Positions 27,014 to 36,441 of a stretch of 64,000 bases of DNA are shown one piece after another (positions within the stretch are counted from its first letter, which is position 1; each line of letters begins with the position of its first letter). The translations under genes and the position numbers were made by a program. This DNA is from Halorubrum sp. Atlit-26R. Lineage in GTDB: Archaea > Halobacteriota > Halobacteria > Halobacteriales > Haloferacaceae. The notes beneath the pieces were generated by a model. That model was given only the letters and a program-made list of their open reading frames with translations. It was not told the origin of the DNA and made no database searches. The stretch is taken from contig NZ_QPLT01000001.1 of NCBI RefSeq assembly GCF_003666015.1, forward strand, positions 124,001 to 188,000, written 5' to 3'.

Positions 27014-28279
27014 ATGAGTGACAAACCGCACCAGAACTTGGCCATTATCGGCCACGTCGACCACGGCAAGAGCACGCTCGTGGGTCGCCTCCTCTTCGAG
27101 ACGGGGAGCGTCCCCGAGCACGTAATCGAGCAGCACCGCGAGGAAGCCGAAGAGAAGGGCAAGGGCGGCTTCGAGTTCGCCTACGTGATGGACAACCTCG
27201 CCGAGGAGCGCGAGCGCGGCGTCACGATCGACATCGCCCACCAGGAGTTCGACACCGACGAGTACTACTTCACCATCGTCGACTGTCCGGGCCACCGTGA
27301 CTTCGTGAAGAACATGATCACGGGCGCCTCGCAGGCCGACAACGCGGTGCTCGTCGTCGCGGCCGACGACGGCGTCGCGCCCCAGACCCGCGAGCACGTG
27401 TTCCTGGCCCGCACGCTCGGGATCAACGAGCTCATCATCGGCGTCAACAAGATGGACCTCGTCGACTACAGCGAGGACTCCTACAAGGAGGTCATCGGCG
27501 AGGTCGAGGACCTGCTCAACCAGGTCCGCTTCGCGACCGACGACACCACGTTCGTGCCGATCTCGGCGTTCGAGGGCGACAACGTCGCCGAGGCGTCCGA
27601 GAACACGCCGTGGTACGACGGCCCCACTCTGCTGGAGTCGCTCAACGACCTGCCGGAGGCCGAGCCGCCGACGGACGCGCCGCTCCGCCTGCCGATCCAG
27701 GACGTCTACACCATCTCCGGCATCGGGACCGTCCCCGTGGGACGCGTCGAGACCGGCATCCTCAACACCGGCGACAACGTCTCCTTCCAGCCGTCCGACG
27801 TGGGCGGCGAGGTGAAGACGGTCGAGATGCACCACGAGGAGGTGCCCAAGGCCGAGCCCGGTGACAACGTCGGGTTCAACGTCCGCGGCATCGGCAAGGA
27901 CGACATCCGCCGCGGCGACGTCTGTGGCCCGGCCGACGACCCGCCGAGCGTCGCCGAGACGTTCAAGGCGCAGGTCGTCGTCATGCAGCACCCGTCGGTG
28001 ATCACGGCCGGCTACACGCCGGTCTTCCACGCCCACACGGCGCAGGTCGCCTGTACGATCGAGTCCATCGATCAGAAGATCGACCCCTCGTCCGGTGAGG
28101 TCGCCGAGGAGAACCCGGACTTCATCAAGTCCGGCGACGCCGCGGTCGTCACCGTGCGCCCGCAGAAGCCGCTCAGCATCGAGCCGTCCGGCGAGATTCC
28201 GGAGCTCGGCAGCTTCGCCATCCGCGACATGGGGCAGACCATCGCGGCCGGCAAGGTGCTGGAAGTCAACGAGCGATAA
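27014..28279 (+). CDS. tuf: Translation elongation factor EF-1 alpha
   Basis: A 421-residue GTPase that delivers aminoacyl-tRNA to the ribosome. The G motifs are [28 protein letters not shown] and NKMD. The length and ATG 27014 ([19 protein letters not shown]) match other archaeal EF-1 alpha proteins. The upstream region 26794-27013 has an AT-rich promoter stretch around 26950-26985. It is followed after 3 bases by rpsJ, the conserved archaeal pair. Confidence 0.97.
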   Translation: MSDKPHQNLAIIGHVDHGKSTLVGRLLFETGSVPEHVIEQHREEAEEKGKGGFEFAYVMDNLAEERERGVTIDIAHQEFDTDEYYFTIVDCPGHRDFVKNMITGASQADNAVLVVAADDGVAPQTREHVFLARTLGINELIIGVNKMDLVDYSEDSYKEVIGEVEDLLNQVRFATDDTTFVPISAFEGDNVAEASENTPWYDGPTLLESLNDLPEAEPPTDAPLRLPIQDVYTISGIGTVPVGRVETGILNTGDNVSFQPSDVGGEVKTVEMHHEEVPKAEPGDNVGFNVRGIGKDDIRRGDVCGPADDPPSVAETFKAQVVVMQHPSVITAGYTPVFHAHTAQVACTIESIDQKIDPSSGEVAEENPDFIKSGDAAVVTVRPQKPLSIEPSGEIPELGSFAIRDMGQTIAAGKVLEVNER

Positions 28280-28282
28280 TCG

Positions 28283-28591
28283 ATGCAGCAGGCACGCGTC
28301 CGCCTCGCCGGCACGAGCCCCGAGGACCTCGACGACATCTGCGACGACGTCCGCGAGATCGCGGACTCGACGGGGGTCGCCCTGTCGGGCCCGATCCCGC
28401 TGCCGACGAAGACGCTCGAGATCCCGTCGCGCAAGTCCCCGGACGGTGAGGGGACGGCGACGTGGGAGCACTGGGAGATGCGCGTCCACAAGCGTCTGAT
28501 CGACATCGACGCCGACGAACGCGCGCTCCGCCAGCTGATGCGCGTCCAAGTGCCGAACGACGTCAGCATCGAGATCGTTCTCGAAGACTGA
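28283..28591 (+). CDS. rpsJ: Small ribosomal subunit protein uS10
   Basis: A 102-residue S10p with the typical archaeal/eukaryotic sequence [45 protein letters not shown] and [19 protein letters not shown]. It is a 30S head protein and in the same transcript as tuf. T-rich stretches at about 28604-28630 follow it and probably end transcription. Confidence 0.97.
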   Translation: MQQARVRLAGTSPEDLDDICDDVREIADSTGVALSGPIPLPTKTLEIPSRKSPDGEGTATWEHWEMRVHKRLIDIDADERALRQLMRVQVPNDVSIEIVLED

Positions 28592-28674
28592 GCGCTAGGG
28601 CGTTTCTCTTTCACCCCTTCCGTTTTTCACCGCGTTTAGCGACGGCGTCGTCGGTTGCGTCTCGCCCCTCCCGC

Positions 28675-29235
28675 TCATCTCGCGTCGAGCAGCCCGACGC
28701 GACCGGCGACGAGCCCGCAGAACGCGCCGGTCGCGTGCGCGATCAGCGCGACGCCCGGCGCGGCCGTCGTCGCCGTGAGGACGACGGCGACGAGCCCGAA
28801 CAGGAGGAACTGGGCCCGCGGGGAGAGCCGCAGGCGGTCGAACAGCGTCGCGCTCACGACGTTGCCGGCGAGCAGGTAGCCGCCGAGCGCGAACACCGCG
28901 CCGCTGATCCCCAGCACGGCGGACGGCGGACCGAGCAGGCTTCCGAGCGTCACCTGCGCGACGCCCGAGAGCGCGCCGGTGGCGACCACGAACGCGTGGA
29001 AGCGCGGCCGGGTCGTCCGGCGCTCGACGAGGGGGCCGACGAGAAGCAGCGCGAGGGCGTTCGCCAGCAGGTGGCCGACGGAGCCGTGCGCGTACACGCT
29101 GGTGACGAGCGTCCACGGGGCGACGGAGACGGGGGTCGACAGCGCGAGGAGCCCGAAGAGGCCGACGAGACTGAGGAGGGCCTGCGCGGCGCCGACGAGG
29201 AGGGTGATTCCGAGCGTTTCGAGGGTAGCGCGCAT
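28675..29235 (-). CDS. Rhomboid-family intramembrane serine protease
   Basis: A 186-residue polytopic membrane protein with about six transmembrane helices. The rhomboid catalytic signature GISGAVFAL (GxSG serine motif) is at about residues 108-116, and the histidine partner is in IAHATGAFCG near residue 165. An N-terminal HLLANALALLLVG segment with the conserved His-Asn pattern is present. It lies alone and convergent with rpsJ. The substrate is unknown. Confidence 0.85.
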   Translation of the reverse strand: MRATLETLGITLLVGAAQALLSLVGLFGLLALSTPVSVAPWTLVTSVYAHGSVGHLLANALALLLVGPLVERRTTRPRFHAFVVATGALSGVAQVTLGSLLGPPSAVLGISGAVFALGGYLLAGNVVSATLFDRLRLSPRAQFLLFGLVAVVLTATTAAPGVALIAHATGAFCGLVAGRVGLLDAR

Positions 29236-29305
29236 GAGGTGAGGGTTAGAACCGCGCGGTGAAAAGGGTGTGCGGGGCGGGTTCGTCCCCCGGCCGGCGC
29301 GCGAC

Positions 29306-29629
29306 TCAGATCACGTCGTCGGGGTCGTGCGCGTTCGCCATCCGCGTCGCCTCGGCGGCGTAGCGCTCGCGGTCGGCGGGGTCGTCGACGGTCCCGACGT
29401 TCGACGGCGCCGCGTCGACGGCGGCCGTGGTGTCGCGCACGTCCGTGAAGGAGGTGAGCGCGCGCTCCTTCCGGAAGTAGCGCTCGCCGTCCGGCGTCGC
29501 GTACGTGAGGATCACCATGTTCTGCTCGTCGTCGGAGTAGGTGCGCTCGACGAGCCACATCCGGATCTCGTCTCCCGCGGAGTCGGCGTCCGCCCCGTCC
29601 ACGTTCATGCGTAGTATTTCGATTTCCAT
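29306..29629 (-). CDS. Conserved small haloarchaeal protein
   Basis: A 107-residue soluble acidic protein, MEIEILRMNVDGADADSAGD and onward, with a beta-rich core (EIRMWLVERTYSDDEQNMVILTYATPDGERYFRKERALTSF). No catalytic motif or membrane helix is visible. ATG 29629 is preferred; ATG 29608 is an alternative. It is divergent from the first gene of the metal-regulated island, with about 90 bp between it and that operator. I do not recognise the family. Confidence 0.6.
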   Translation of the reverse strand: MEIEILRMNVDGADADSAGDEIRMWLVERTYSDDEQNMVILTYATPDGERYFRKERALTSFTDVRDTTAAVDAAPSNVGTVDDPADRERYAAEATRMANAHDPDDVI

Positions 29630-29716
29630 GAACAAACGTGTTGCGTCGGTCCGAAGTCGGATCGCGCCGCCGCCGCTCGGCTCCGCTCGCCTCCGCGAAC
29701 CGCCAGCGTTTTATTC

Positions 29717-29732
29717 TTTAGGGCGACCTAAA
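29717..29732. promoter_or_regulatory. DtxR-like operator 1
   Basis: A perfect inverted repeat, TTTAGG-GCGA-CCTAAA, ends 7 bases before the start codon at 29740 and just after a TTTTATTC TATA-like stretch. A bound repressor would cover the transcription start. Confidence 0.75.
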
Positions 29733-29739
29733 CGAGTGT

Positions 29740-30870
29740 ATGAACCCGCGCATCGTCGCCGCTCGGTTCCGCGAGCGCCTCATTCGATTTCGGGAGCGGC
29801 TTCCTCCGGGGACCCTCGCGGTCGCGGGCACGCTCCTCGTCCTCGGGGTCGGCGGCGCGGTGTTGACTCGGACGCTCGACGTCGGAGCCGTCGTCGACGC
29901 GGCCGCGACCGCGGACCCGACGCTGCTCGCCGCGGCGCTCGCCGCCTACGTCGCCTCGTGGCCGGTCCGCGGACGGCGGTACGGCGACGTGCTCGGCCCG
30001 ATGGGCCACCGCTGCCGGACTGCGTTCCTCACGGCGGCGGTGTTCGCGAGCCAGACCGTGAACCTGATCGTCCCCGCGCGGGCCGGCGACGGGGTGCGCG
30101 CGTACCTGCTGAACGACCGCCGTGAGGTGCCGTACCCGACCGGCGTCGCGTCGCTGGCGGTCGAGCGCGCCTTCGACTTAGTCGCGCTCGGCGTCCTCGG
30201 CGGCGCCGCGCTCGCGGTCCTGCTCGTCGACGGGCGGGCCGTGGCCCCGGACGGGTCGGGGCGGGCGGTCGCCGCCGCCGGAGGGATCGCGGTCGCGGCC
30301 GCGCTCGGCTCGGCGCTCACCGTCGCGGTCGCCCGAAGCGAGCGCCGATTCGGGCCGGCGCTCCGCGACCGGTTCGACGGCAGTCGACTCTCGCGCGTCG
30401 CCGACGCCGCGGTCCGGTTCGGGACCGCCGTCCGCGTCGTGGCCGCGGACGGGGCCGCGCTCGCCCGGGTGTTCCTCGCCAGCGCCGTCGTCTGGGGGCT
30501 GGACGTGGCCACCGCGGTCCTCGTGCTCGCGGCGCTCGTCGGCGGGTTCGGCGGCGGCGTCGCCCCCGTCACGCTGCTCGTCGTCGGGACCCTCGCGGTC
30601 TCGGCCGGGAACCTCGCGAAGGTGTTACCGCTCTCGCAGGGCGGGATCGGCCTGTACGAGGCCGCGTTCACCGGGATCGTCGTCGCGACGACGCCGATCG
30701 CCCCCGAGGTCGCGCTCGCCGCGGCGGTGCTCGACCACGCGCTGAAGAACGGCGTCACCCTCGCCGGCGGCGCGGCCGCGGCGGCCGCGTTCGACCTCTC
30801 GCTGACGGGGACTCCCGACGAGACGGACCGGAACCCCGACGCGGCCGACGACGGACCGCTAAGCTTTTAG
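29740..30870 (+). CDS. Flippase-like membrane protein (LPG synthase TM/UPF0104 family)
   Basis: A 376-residue integral membrane protein with about eight helices. Family hallmarks are ASQTVNLIVPARAGDGVRAYLL (about 103-125) and VLPLSQGGIGLYEAAFTGI near residue 300. Members of this family include flippase-like proteins found beside glycosyltransferases and the C-terminal part of some Agl glycosylation proteins. It has operator 1 directly before it, and operator 2 overlaps its stop codon. The next two genes are a glycosyltransferase and an iron-binding protein. A role in moving a lipid-linked saccharide is inferred only. Confidence 0.8.
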   Translation: MNPRIVAARFRERLIRFRERLPPGTLAVAGTLLVLGVGGAVLTRTLDVGAVVDAAATADPTLLAAALAAYVASWPVRGRRYGDVLGPMGHRCRTAFLTAAVFASQTVNLIVPARAGDGVRAYLLNDRREVPYPTGVASLAVERAFDLVALGVLGGAALAVLLVDGRAVAPDGSGRAVAAAGGIAVAAALGSALTVAVARSERRFGPALRDRFDGSRLSRVADAAVRFGTAVRVVAADGAALARVFLASAVVWGLDVATAVLVLAALVGGFGGGVAPVTLLVVGTLAVSAGNLAKVLPLSQGGIGLYEAAFTGIVVATTPIAPEVALAAAVLDHALKNGVTLAGGAAAAAAFDLSLTGTPDETDRNPDAADDGPLSF

Positions 30871-30882
30871 GCCAGCCTAAAA
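30865..30882. promoter_or_regulatory. DtxR-like operator 2
   Basis: A perfect inverted repeat, TTTTAGG-CCAG-CCTAAAA, contains the stop codon TAG of the preceding gene and ends 10 bases before the next start codon at 30893. AAATTATC follows. A separate promoter for the glycosyltransferase gene is therefore likely. Confidence 0.75.
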
Positions 30883-30892
30883 ATTATCGCGT

Positions 30893-32074
30893 ATGCCGAC
30901 CACCGCCTCGAGCGCCGACGATTCGGACATCTGCGTCATCGTCCCGACGATCCGAGAGTACGAGTGCCTCCGCGCGTACGTCGCGAACGCCCGCGACCAC
31001 GGGTTCGACGTCTCGCGGCTCCACTTCCTCTTAGTCACCGAGGACTTCTGTGAGACCGAGGAGATGCGCGACATGCTCGACGACCTCGGCGTCTCCGGCG
31101 AGGTGTTCGACGGCAGCCGCCGCGAGGAGTGGTACGAGGCCAACGGCGTCGCGGAGTACGGCCACGTCGTCCCGGCCGCGAGCCACGCCGAGACGAGCTT
31201 CGGTCTGCTGTACATGTGGGCCGACGAGTCGTTCGACTACGGCGTCTTCATCGACGACGACACGCTCCCGCACGACGACGTCGACTACTTCGGGCGCCAC
31301 ATGGAGAACCTCGCCTTCGGCGGCGAAATCGAGCGCGTCGGCTCCGACGAGGACTGGGTGAACGTCCTCTACGACAACGCCGACGAACACGGGCTCTACC
31401 CGCGCGGCTACCCGTACTCGGCGATGGACGAGACGGTCGAGACGGACGCGGTCGACGTCGAGGCCGGCGAGGTCGTCGCCTCGCAGGGGCTGTGGACGAA
31501 CGTCCCCGACCTCGACGCGGTCCGGATCCTGATGGACGGCGACTTGGAGGGGCAGGCCCAGACCCGGACGACCGCCGACGACTTCGGAGAGGACTTCGTC
31601 GCCGCCCGCGGCAACTACCTCACCGTCTGCTCGATGAACCTCGCGTTCCGCCGCGAGGTGATCCCCGCGTTCTACCAGCTGCCGATGGACGACAACGAGT
31701 GGGACGTGGGCCGCTTCGACGACATCTGGTCGGGGCTCTTCTTGAAGCGCGCCTGTGACGTGCTCGGCAAGCGGATCTACAACGGCGACCCGCTGTGTGA
31801 ACACAACAAGGCCCCGCGCTCGACGTTCGACGACCTCGCGAACGAGGTGGCGGGGTTAGAGCTGAACGAGCACGTCTGGGAGGTCGTCGACGGGGCGGGC
31901 GCCGACGCCGACTCGTACGCGGCGGTCTTCGCCGAGATGGCCGACGCGCTCGCGGAGGGCGAGTTCGACGAGTGGAACAACGGCGCGTTCCTCAACCACT
32001 GCGGCGAGTACATGCGCGACTGGCTCGACTGCCTCGACGCGATCCGCCGGACGCCGGCGCCCGCGGACGACTGA
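30893..32074 (+). CDS. RGP-family glycosyltransferase (alpha-1,4-glucan-protein synthase type)
   Basis: A 393-residue soluble GT-A fold protein. It starts DICVIVPTIREYECLRAYV and has the metal-binding IDDDTLPHDDVDYF at about 121-134. Later parts include SMNLAFRREVIPAFYQLPMDDNEWDVGRFDDIWSG. This resembles the reversibly glycosylated polypeptide family, which includes plant UDP-arabinopyranose mutases and enzymes named alpha-1,4-glucan-protein synthase. In haloarchaea the substrate is not known to me. It is preceded by operator 2 and followed by operator 3, which puts a sugar-nucleotide enzyme under apparent metal control. Confidence 0.82.
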   Translation: MPTTASSADDSDICVIVPTIREYECLRAYVANARDHGFDVSRLHFLLVTEDFCETEEMRDMLDDLGVSGEVFDGSRREEWYEANGVAEYGHVVPAASHAETSFGLLYMWADESFDYGVFIDDDTLPHDDVDYFGRHMENLAFGGEIERVGSDEDWVNVLYDNADEHGLYPRGYPYSAMDETVETDAVDVEAGEVVASQGLWTNVPDLDAVRILMDGDLEGQAQTRTTADDFGEDFVAARGNYLTVCSMNLAFRREVIPAFYQLPMDDNEWDVGRFDDIWSGLFLKRACDVLGKRIYNGDPLCEHNKAPRSTFDDLANEVAGLELNEHVWEVVDGAGADADSYAAVFAEMADALAEGEFDEWNNGAFLNHCGEYMRDWLDCLDAIRRTPAPADD

Positions 32075-32093
32075 ACCGACACGACTAAAAGTA

Positions 32094-32109
32094 TTTAGGT
32101 AAGCCTAAA
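32094..32109. promoter_or_regulatory. DtxR-like operator 3
   Basis: A perfect inverted repeat, TTTAGG-TAAG-CCTAAA, lies 4 bases before ATG 32114 of the iron-binding lipoprotein gene. Together with the flanks it is close to the bacterial DtxR consensus core TTAGGTTAGCCTAA. Confidence 0.8.
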
Positions 32110-32113
32110 ACAC

Positions 32114-33271
32114 ATGACGAACCACGAATCCGACGGACGAGACGGACGCGACGTTCGACGACGGAAGTTCCTCGCGGCCACCGGTTCGGTCGGCGTCGCG
32201 GGGATCGCCGGCTGTAACGGGACGAGCGACGCCGGCGGCGACGGCGGCGACGGCGGCGACGGCGTCGGTGACGCCGTCGGCCAGATCGGTTCCGGCCGCG
32301 CGGGCCGCGACGCCCCCGGCGGCACGCCGATGGCCGAGATGCCGGCGCTCGAAGGCGAGCTCACCGTCTACTCCGGCCGCGGCGAGTTCCTCGTCGGCGA
32401 GCTCGTCAGCTACATCGACGACCTGTACGACGACTTCGACCTGACCGTCCGGTACAACAACTCGACCGACCTCGTGAACCAGATCGTCAACGAGGGCGAG
32501 GGGTCGCCGGCGGACGTGTTCTACTCGGTGAACGCCGGCGCGCTCGGCGCGCTCGCCGACGCCGGACGGGCGCAGGCGCTCCCCGACGACGTGGCCGAGA
32601 AGGTCCGCCAGGAGTTCCGCACCGAACAGTGGGTCGGCACCTCCGGGCGCGCCCGGACGATCCCGTACAACACCGAGGCGTTCTCCGAGGACGACCTCCC
32701 GGACGACATCATGGCGTTCCCGGAGGAGTTCGAGGGCGACCTCGGCTGGGCGCCGTCGTACGGCTCCGCGCAGGCGTTCATCACCGCGATGCGGATCCTC
32801 GAAGGCGAGGACGCCACCCGCGAGTGGCTGGAGGCGATGGTCGAGCGCGGCGCGGCGACCTACCCCGACGAGTTCCGCACGTGTCAGGAGATCGCCGACG
32901 GCGAGATCGACGCCGCGTTCACGAACCACTACTACATTCAGCGCGTCCTCGACGGCAACCCGGAGGCCCCGATCGCCACCGCGTTCACCGAGGGCGACGC
33001 GGGCGCGGTGTTCAACGTCGCGGGCGCCGCGGTCGTCGACACCGCCTCGGACGCCGACCTCGCCGCGAACTTCGTCCGGCACCTGCTGTCGGCGGAGGCG
33101 CAGGACTACTTCGCGCGCTCCACCTTCGAGTACCCGCTGATCCCCGACGTCGAGCCGATCGGCGACCTCCCGACGATCGACGAGCTGGACGTCCCGGACA
33201 TCGACCTCTCGGAGCTGTCCAACCTCGAACCGACCATCGACCTGATGCGCGACGCCGGCGTCCAGCTCTGA
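32114..33271 (+). CDS. Iron(III) ABC transporter substrate-binding lipoprotein
   Basis: A 385-residue secreted binding protein. The head has a Tat motif (RRRKFLAATGS) and a lipobox ending in Cys (VAGIAGC, about residue 35), so it should be exported folded and lipid-anchored. A Gly/Asp-rich linker follows. The rest is an Fbp-type binding protein fold: ELTVYSGRGEFLVGELVSYI, SPADVFYSVNAGALGAL, RTIPYNTEAFSEDDLPDD and NHYYIQRVLDGNPEAP. It would capture ferric iron for the permease at 39752. The two are separated by glycosylation and redox genes, and no ATPase gene lies in the island. Confidence 0.9.
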   Translation: MTNHESDGRDGRDVRRRKFLAATGSVGVAGIAGCNGTSDAGGDGGDGGDGVGDAVGQIGSGRAGRDAPGGTPMAEMPALEGELTVYSGRGEFLVGELVSYIDDLYDDFDLTVRYNNSTDLVNQIVNEGEGSPADVFYSVNAGALGALADAGRAQALPDDVAEKVRQEFRTEQWVGTSGRARTIPYNTEAFSEDDLPDDIMAFPEEFEGDLGWAPSYGSAQAFITAMRILEGEDATREWLEAMVERGAATYPDEFRTCQEIADGEIDAAFTNHYYIQRVLDGNPEAPIATAFTEGDAGAVFNVAGAAVVDTASDADLAANFVRHLLSAEAQDYFARSTFEYPLIPDVEPIGDLPTIDELDVPDIDLSELSNLEPTIDLMRDAGVQL

Positions 33272-33320
33272 GCCGCCGACGCGCTCCACACCACGCCCAC
33301 GTCACCACCGCCTCTCGTCC

Positions 33321-35801
33321 GTGTCACTTCTCCCACCGTCGCTCCGTCCCCGCCGACTCGCCGCCCGGCTCCGACAGCGACTCGTCCGCGCCGACCGGGT
33401 GACGGTGGCGGCCGCGGTGGTGGCCGTCGCGGCCGGCCTCCTGACGTTCGTCATCGCCGCCACCGTCTTCTCGCACCACTCCGCGAACCACGACGAGGGG
33501 GTCTACCTCACGCAGGCGGCGCTCCTCTTGGGCGGCCAGCTCGAGTTCCACGCCGGCCCGCTCGCCGACGCCGTCCACCCGTGGTTCTTCATCGAGGACG
33601 GCGGGCGGCTCTACCCGAAGTACAACCCCGTCCCGGCGGCGACCTTCGCGGTCTCGATGGCCCTGTTCGGCGAGCCCCGCGTCACGCTCGCCGTGATCGC
33701 CGCCGGCAACGCCGCCCTCGTGTACCTGATCGGGTCGATGGCGGTCGGCCGCCGGGCGGGCCTCGCCGCGACCGTCTGCTTCGCCGCGTCCCCGATGGCG
33801 GTCGCGACCTCGTCGGCGTTCCTCCCGTACGCGCCGACGACGTTCCTCAACCTGGTCTTCGCGGTCGCGTACCTCCGGAGCGTCAGGGACCGGTCGCTCC
33901 CGGCCGCCGGCGTCGCGGGCGTCGCGATCGGGCTCGCGTTCTTCGCGCGGCCGTACACCGCGGTGCTGTTCGCCGCGCCGTTCATCTGCCACGCGCTGTG
34001 GCGGGTGTGGTCGGCGGTCCGCCGCTTCGGCGCTGAGACGGGTCAGTCGACGGCCCGCGCGTTCGCAGTCCTCGGCCGCCGCGCGCTTGGAGTCGGCCGG
34101 TCCGGCGAGCTCCCCGGCCCGATCCGGCGCCAGGGGCTGACGGCGCTGTTCGGCACCCTGTTCGTCGGCGTCACGCTCGCGTACAACGTCCGGATGACCG
34201 GGTCGCCGCTCACGTTCCCGTACCAGGTGTTCGCGCCGATGGACGGGCCCGGCTTCGGCGAGCGGCGCATCCTCGGCCACTCGGTCGACTACACGCTCGG
34301 CTTAGCGCTGGAGTCGAACCGGTACGCGCTGCAGGAGATCGCGACCCGGTGGTTCGCGGCCGGTCCGCTCGGGACGATCACGGCGCTCGTCGGCGGCACG
34401 GTCGCGCTGTGGGGCTGGCGCGCGAGCGGCGACCCGTGCGCGCCTGTCGTCGCCGATGCCAGCGACGCCGCCGATGCTGACGCCGACGCCGCGGCCGCCG
34501 ACGCTGACGCCGACGCCGCGGCCGCCGACGCTGACGCCGACGCCGCGGCCGCCGACGCTGACGCCGACGCCGCGGCCACCGTCGACGGCGGCGACGAGGT
34601 CGGGTCCTCGCCCGGTCCCGCCGGCTCGCCCGCGTTCCGGCGGACGGCGACGCTGCTCCTCGTGGGCGTCGCGGTCTCCGTCGCCGTCGGGAACCTCTAC
34701 TTCTGGGGAACCCACAACGCGCTCGCCGACCTCTCCGACCCGACCGACGGGCTCGCGTCGCTGTTCGGGCCGTTCTACCACTTCGACCTGCTCGTCCCGC
34801 TGTCGGTCTTCGGCGGCCTCGGCGTCGCGGCCGGCGCCCGGGCGCTGTCCGCGGCCCGCGAGCGGGTCGTGGCCCGCGGCGTCTCGCCGATGGTCGCGAG
34901 CGCGGCGCTGGCGGTCGTCGTCGCGCTCGCGGTCGCTGGCGGCGGCGTCGCGGCCGTCGACGCGGCCGCGGACCCGATGGAGCGCAACGCCGCGGTCGAT
35001 GAGAAACACGAGGCCGCGTACGCGCCGATCGACGAGGCGACGTTCGAGGACGCGCTGGTGTTCGTCCCCACGCCGTACGGCGAGTGGCAGAACCACCCGT
35101 TCCAGTACCTCCGGAACGGGCCGGGGCTCGACGGCGAGGTCGTGTACGCGCTCGACCGCGACCCCGTCGAGAACTTCGCGGTGCTGGACGCGTACTCGGA
35201 CCGCACCCTGTACCGCTACGGCTATCAGGGGGTCTGGACCGCGGACCCGGAGGCGCGCGTCACGCCGAAACTGGAGTCGCTCGACCGCCGTTCGGGGCCG
35301 ACGCTCGACGCGACGACGACCGTCGGCGTGCCCGACCGCGTCGCCCGCGCGCAGGTCCGCGTCGACCCGCGCCGGGGCGCGGCGGGCGGTCCCGACCACG
35401 TCTCCTACACGGTGAGCGACCCCGGCGACTCGCTCGCGGTCGACTGGGCGGTGACGCCCGAGGGCGTCCGCCTGCCCGGCGCGGCGGCCACGGGCGACGC
35501 CGACGCGGCCGAACCCGTGCCGTTCGACCCCGAGGGCGACGTGGTCGCTGTGACCGTGACGCTCGTCGATCCGACGGGCGCGACGTTCACCTACCGGCAG
35601 GAGGTGACGGTGCGGGTGACGGAGGGTGGCGAGGCGGGCGCCGCCGAGGAGCGCGTCGAGGCCGTCTGGCCGCCCGAGCGCTCGACCTGCCGGCTCGTCA
35701 CGGAGTGCGGCAACGAGGGGACGTACCTCCCCGACGAGCCCGACGCGCACCCCGACTGGGTCGTCTTCGAAACGGACGCCACAGGGACCGGTGACCGCTG
35801 A
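33321..35801 (+). CDS. Membrane glycosyltransferase (ArnT/PMT-like, GT-C fold)
   Basis: An 826-residue polytopic protein. The first extracytoplasmic loop holds NHDEGVYLTQAALLLGG, where the DE pair matches the catalytic acidic residues of GT-C enzymes that use lipid-linked sugars. About ten membrane helices occupy residues 25-550, and a soluble beta-rich domain fills about 560-826. A low-complexity Ala/Asp tract made of four 27-bp repeats (34473-34580) lies in a cytoplasmic loop. The start is GTG 33321. It is 49 bases after the iron-binding protein gene with no operator between, so it may share that transcript. Confidence 0.82.
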   Translation: MSLLPPSLRPRRLAARLRQRLVRADRVTVAAAVVAVAAGLLTFVIAATVFSHHSANHDEGVYLTQAALLLGGQLEFHAGPLADAVHPWFFIEDGGRLYPKYNPVPAATFAVSMALFGEPRVTLAVIAAGNAALVYLIGSMAVGRRAGLAATVCFAASPMAVATSSAFLPYAPTTFLNLVFAVAYLRSVRDRSLPAAGVAGVAIGLAFFARPYTAVLFAAPFICHALWRVWSAVRRFGAETGQSTARAFAVLGRRALGVGRSGELPGPIRRQGLTALFGTLFVGVTLAYNVRMTGSPLTFPYQVFAPMDGPGFGERRILGHSVDYTLGLALESNRYALQEIATRWFAAGPLGTITALVGGTVALWGWRASGDPCAPVVADASDAADADADAAAADADADAAAADADADAAAADADADAAATVDGGDEVGSSPGPAGSPAFRRTATLLLVGVAVSVAVGNLYFWGTHNALADLSDPTDGLASLFGPFYHFDLLVPLSVFGGLGVAAGARALSAARERVVARGVSPMVASAALAVVVALAVAGGGVAAVDAAADPMERNAAVDEKHEAAYAPIDEATFEDALVFVPTPYGEWQNHPFQYLRNGPGLDGEVVYALDRDPVENFAVLDAYSDRTLYRYGYQGVWTADPEARVTPKLESLDRRSGPTLDATTTVGVPDRVARAQVRVDPRRGAAGGPDHVSYTVSDPGDSLAVDWAVTPEGVRLPGAAATGDADAAEPVPFDPEGDVVAVTVTLVDPTGATFTYRQEVTVRVTEGGEAGAAEERVEAVWPPERSTCRLVTECGNEGTYLPDEPDAHPDWVVFETDATGTGDR
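34473..34580 (+). repeat. Four 27-bp coding tandem repeats
   Basis: Four consecutive copies of a 27-bp unit beginning GACGCTGACGCCGACGCC encode DADADAAAA four times inside the membrane glycosyltransferase. Copies 2 and 3 are identical; copies 1 and 4 each differ by one base. Being a multiple of 3, unit gain or loss keeps the frame. Confidence 0.9.
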
Positions 35802-35983
35802 ACCGCCGCTGCTCCTCTGCACGCGGCCAATCCGGCCGCTGATGCGGTGCGAGTATCGGTATCCCTGTCTCGCTCGCGATCGGTCCGGCAACGGACCTCC
35901 GCCCGTCGCCTGTCACCGCCTCTCCGCGACAAGTGACACTGGGTTAATTATAAATGGATGCCAGGTATACCGCGAGATGTGTT

Positions 35984-36265
35984 ATGAGAAAACAAGGAAG
36001 GGTCCGCGGTGAGTACGAAGGCGTCGTTACCGCCCAACCGTTCAGGGGCGAAATACACGGAGAGGTCTCCGGAGAGTTCGACGGTATCTTCCGGGGTAAC
36101 GGCGAGATTCAGACGGAGGTCGGCAATGAAGTCTTGGACGGTCAGGAGACGCACCTCCGGGGACAGGTCGAGGGCGTTCTCGAAGGTGAGTTCGAGGGGG
36201 AGTTCCGCACCGAGTTCGTCGGAGAGTTAAACGGCGAGATGGACGGGGAGATCCAACCGTTCTAA
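35984..36265 (+). CDS. Small G-E repeat protein, possible beta-solenoid
   Basis: A 93-residue protein built of short repeats with G-E/Q-x-x-G-x-x patterns, such as GEIHGEVSGEFDGIFRGNGE and GQVEGVLEGEFEGEFRTEF. This alternation of small and hydrophobic residues suggests a beta-helix or beta-roll fold, as in bactofilin-like or polymer-forming cytoskeletal domains. There is no signal peptide or membrane helix. ATG 35984 is chosen because a TATA-like TTATAAAT at 35948-35955 would place the transcript start a few bases before it; ATG 35954 lies within that box. The codon bias is weaker than in its neighbours. Function unknown. Confidence 0.6.
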   Translation: MRKQGRVRGEYEGVVTAQPFRGEIHGEVSGEFDGIFRGNGEIQTEVGNEVLDGQETHLRGQVEGVLEGEFEGEFRTEFVGELNGEMDGEIQPF

Positions 36266-36441
36266 CCCCCGGCCACCCCTCTACCCCGCCTCGCTGTTTT
36301 TCCGAGACGCGTCTCGACCCGTCTCGTGGCCGCTCTCGGTCCGGCGCAGTTATGACTCCACTCCTGTCGAACCGTCGTGCGGTCCGTTCCTCTCCACCGT
36401 CCGGAACCGGCGACGCGCTACTGCGTCCCCGGTTCGCTCGC

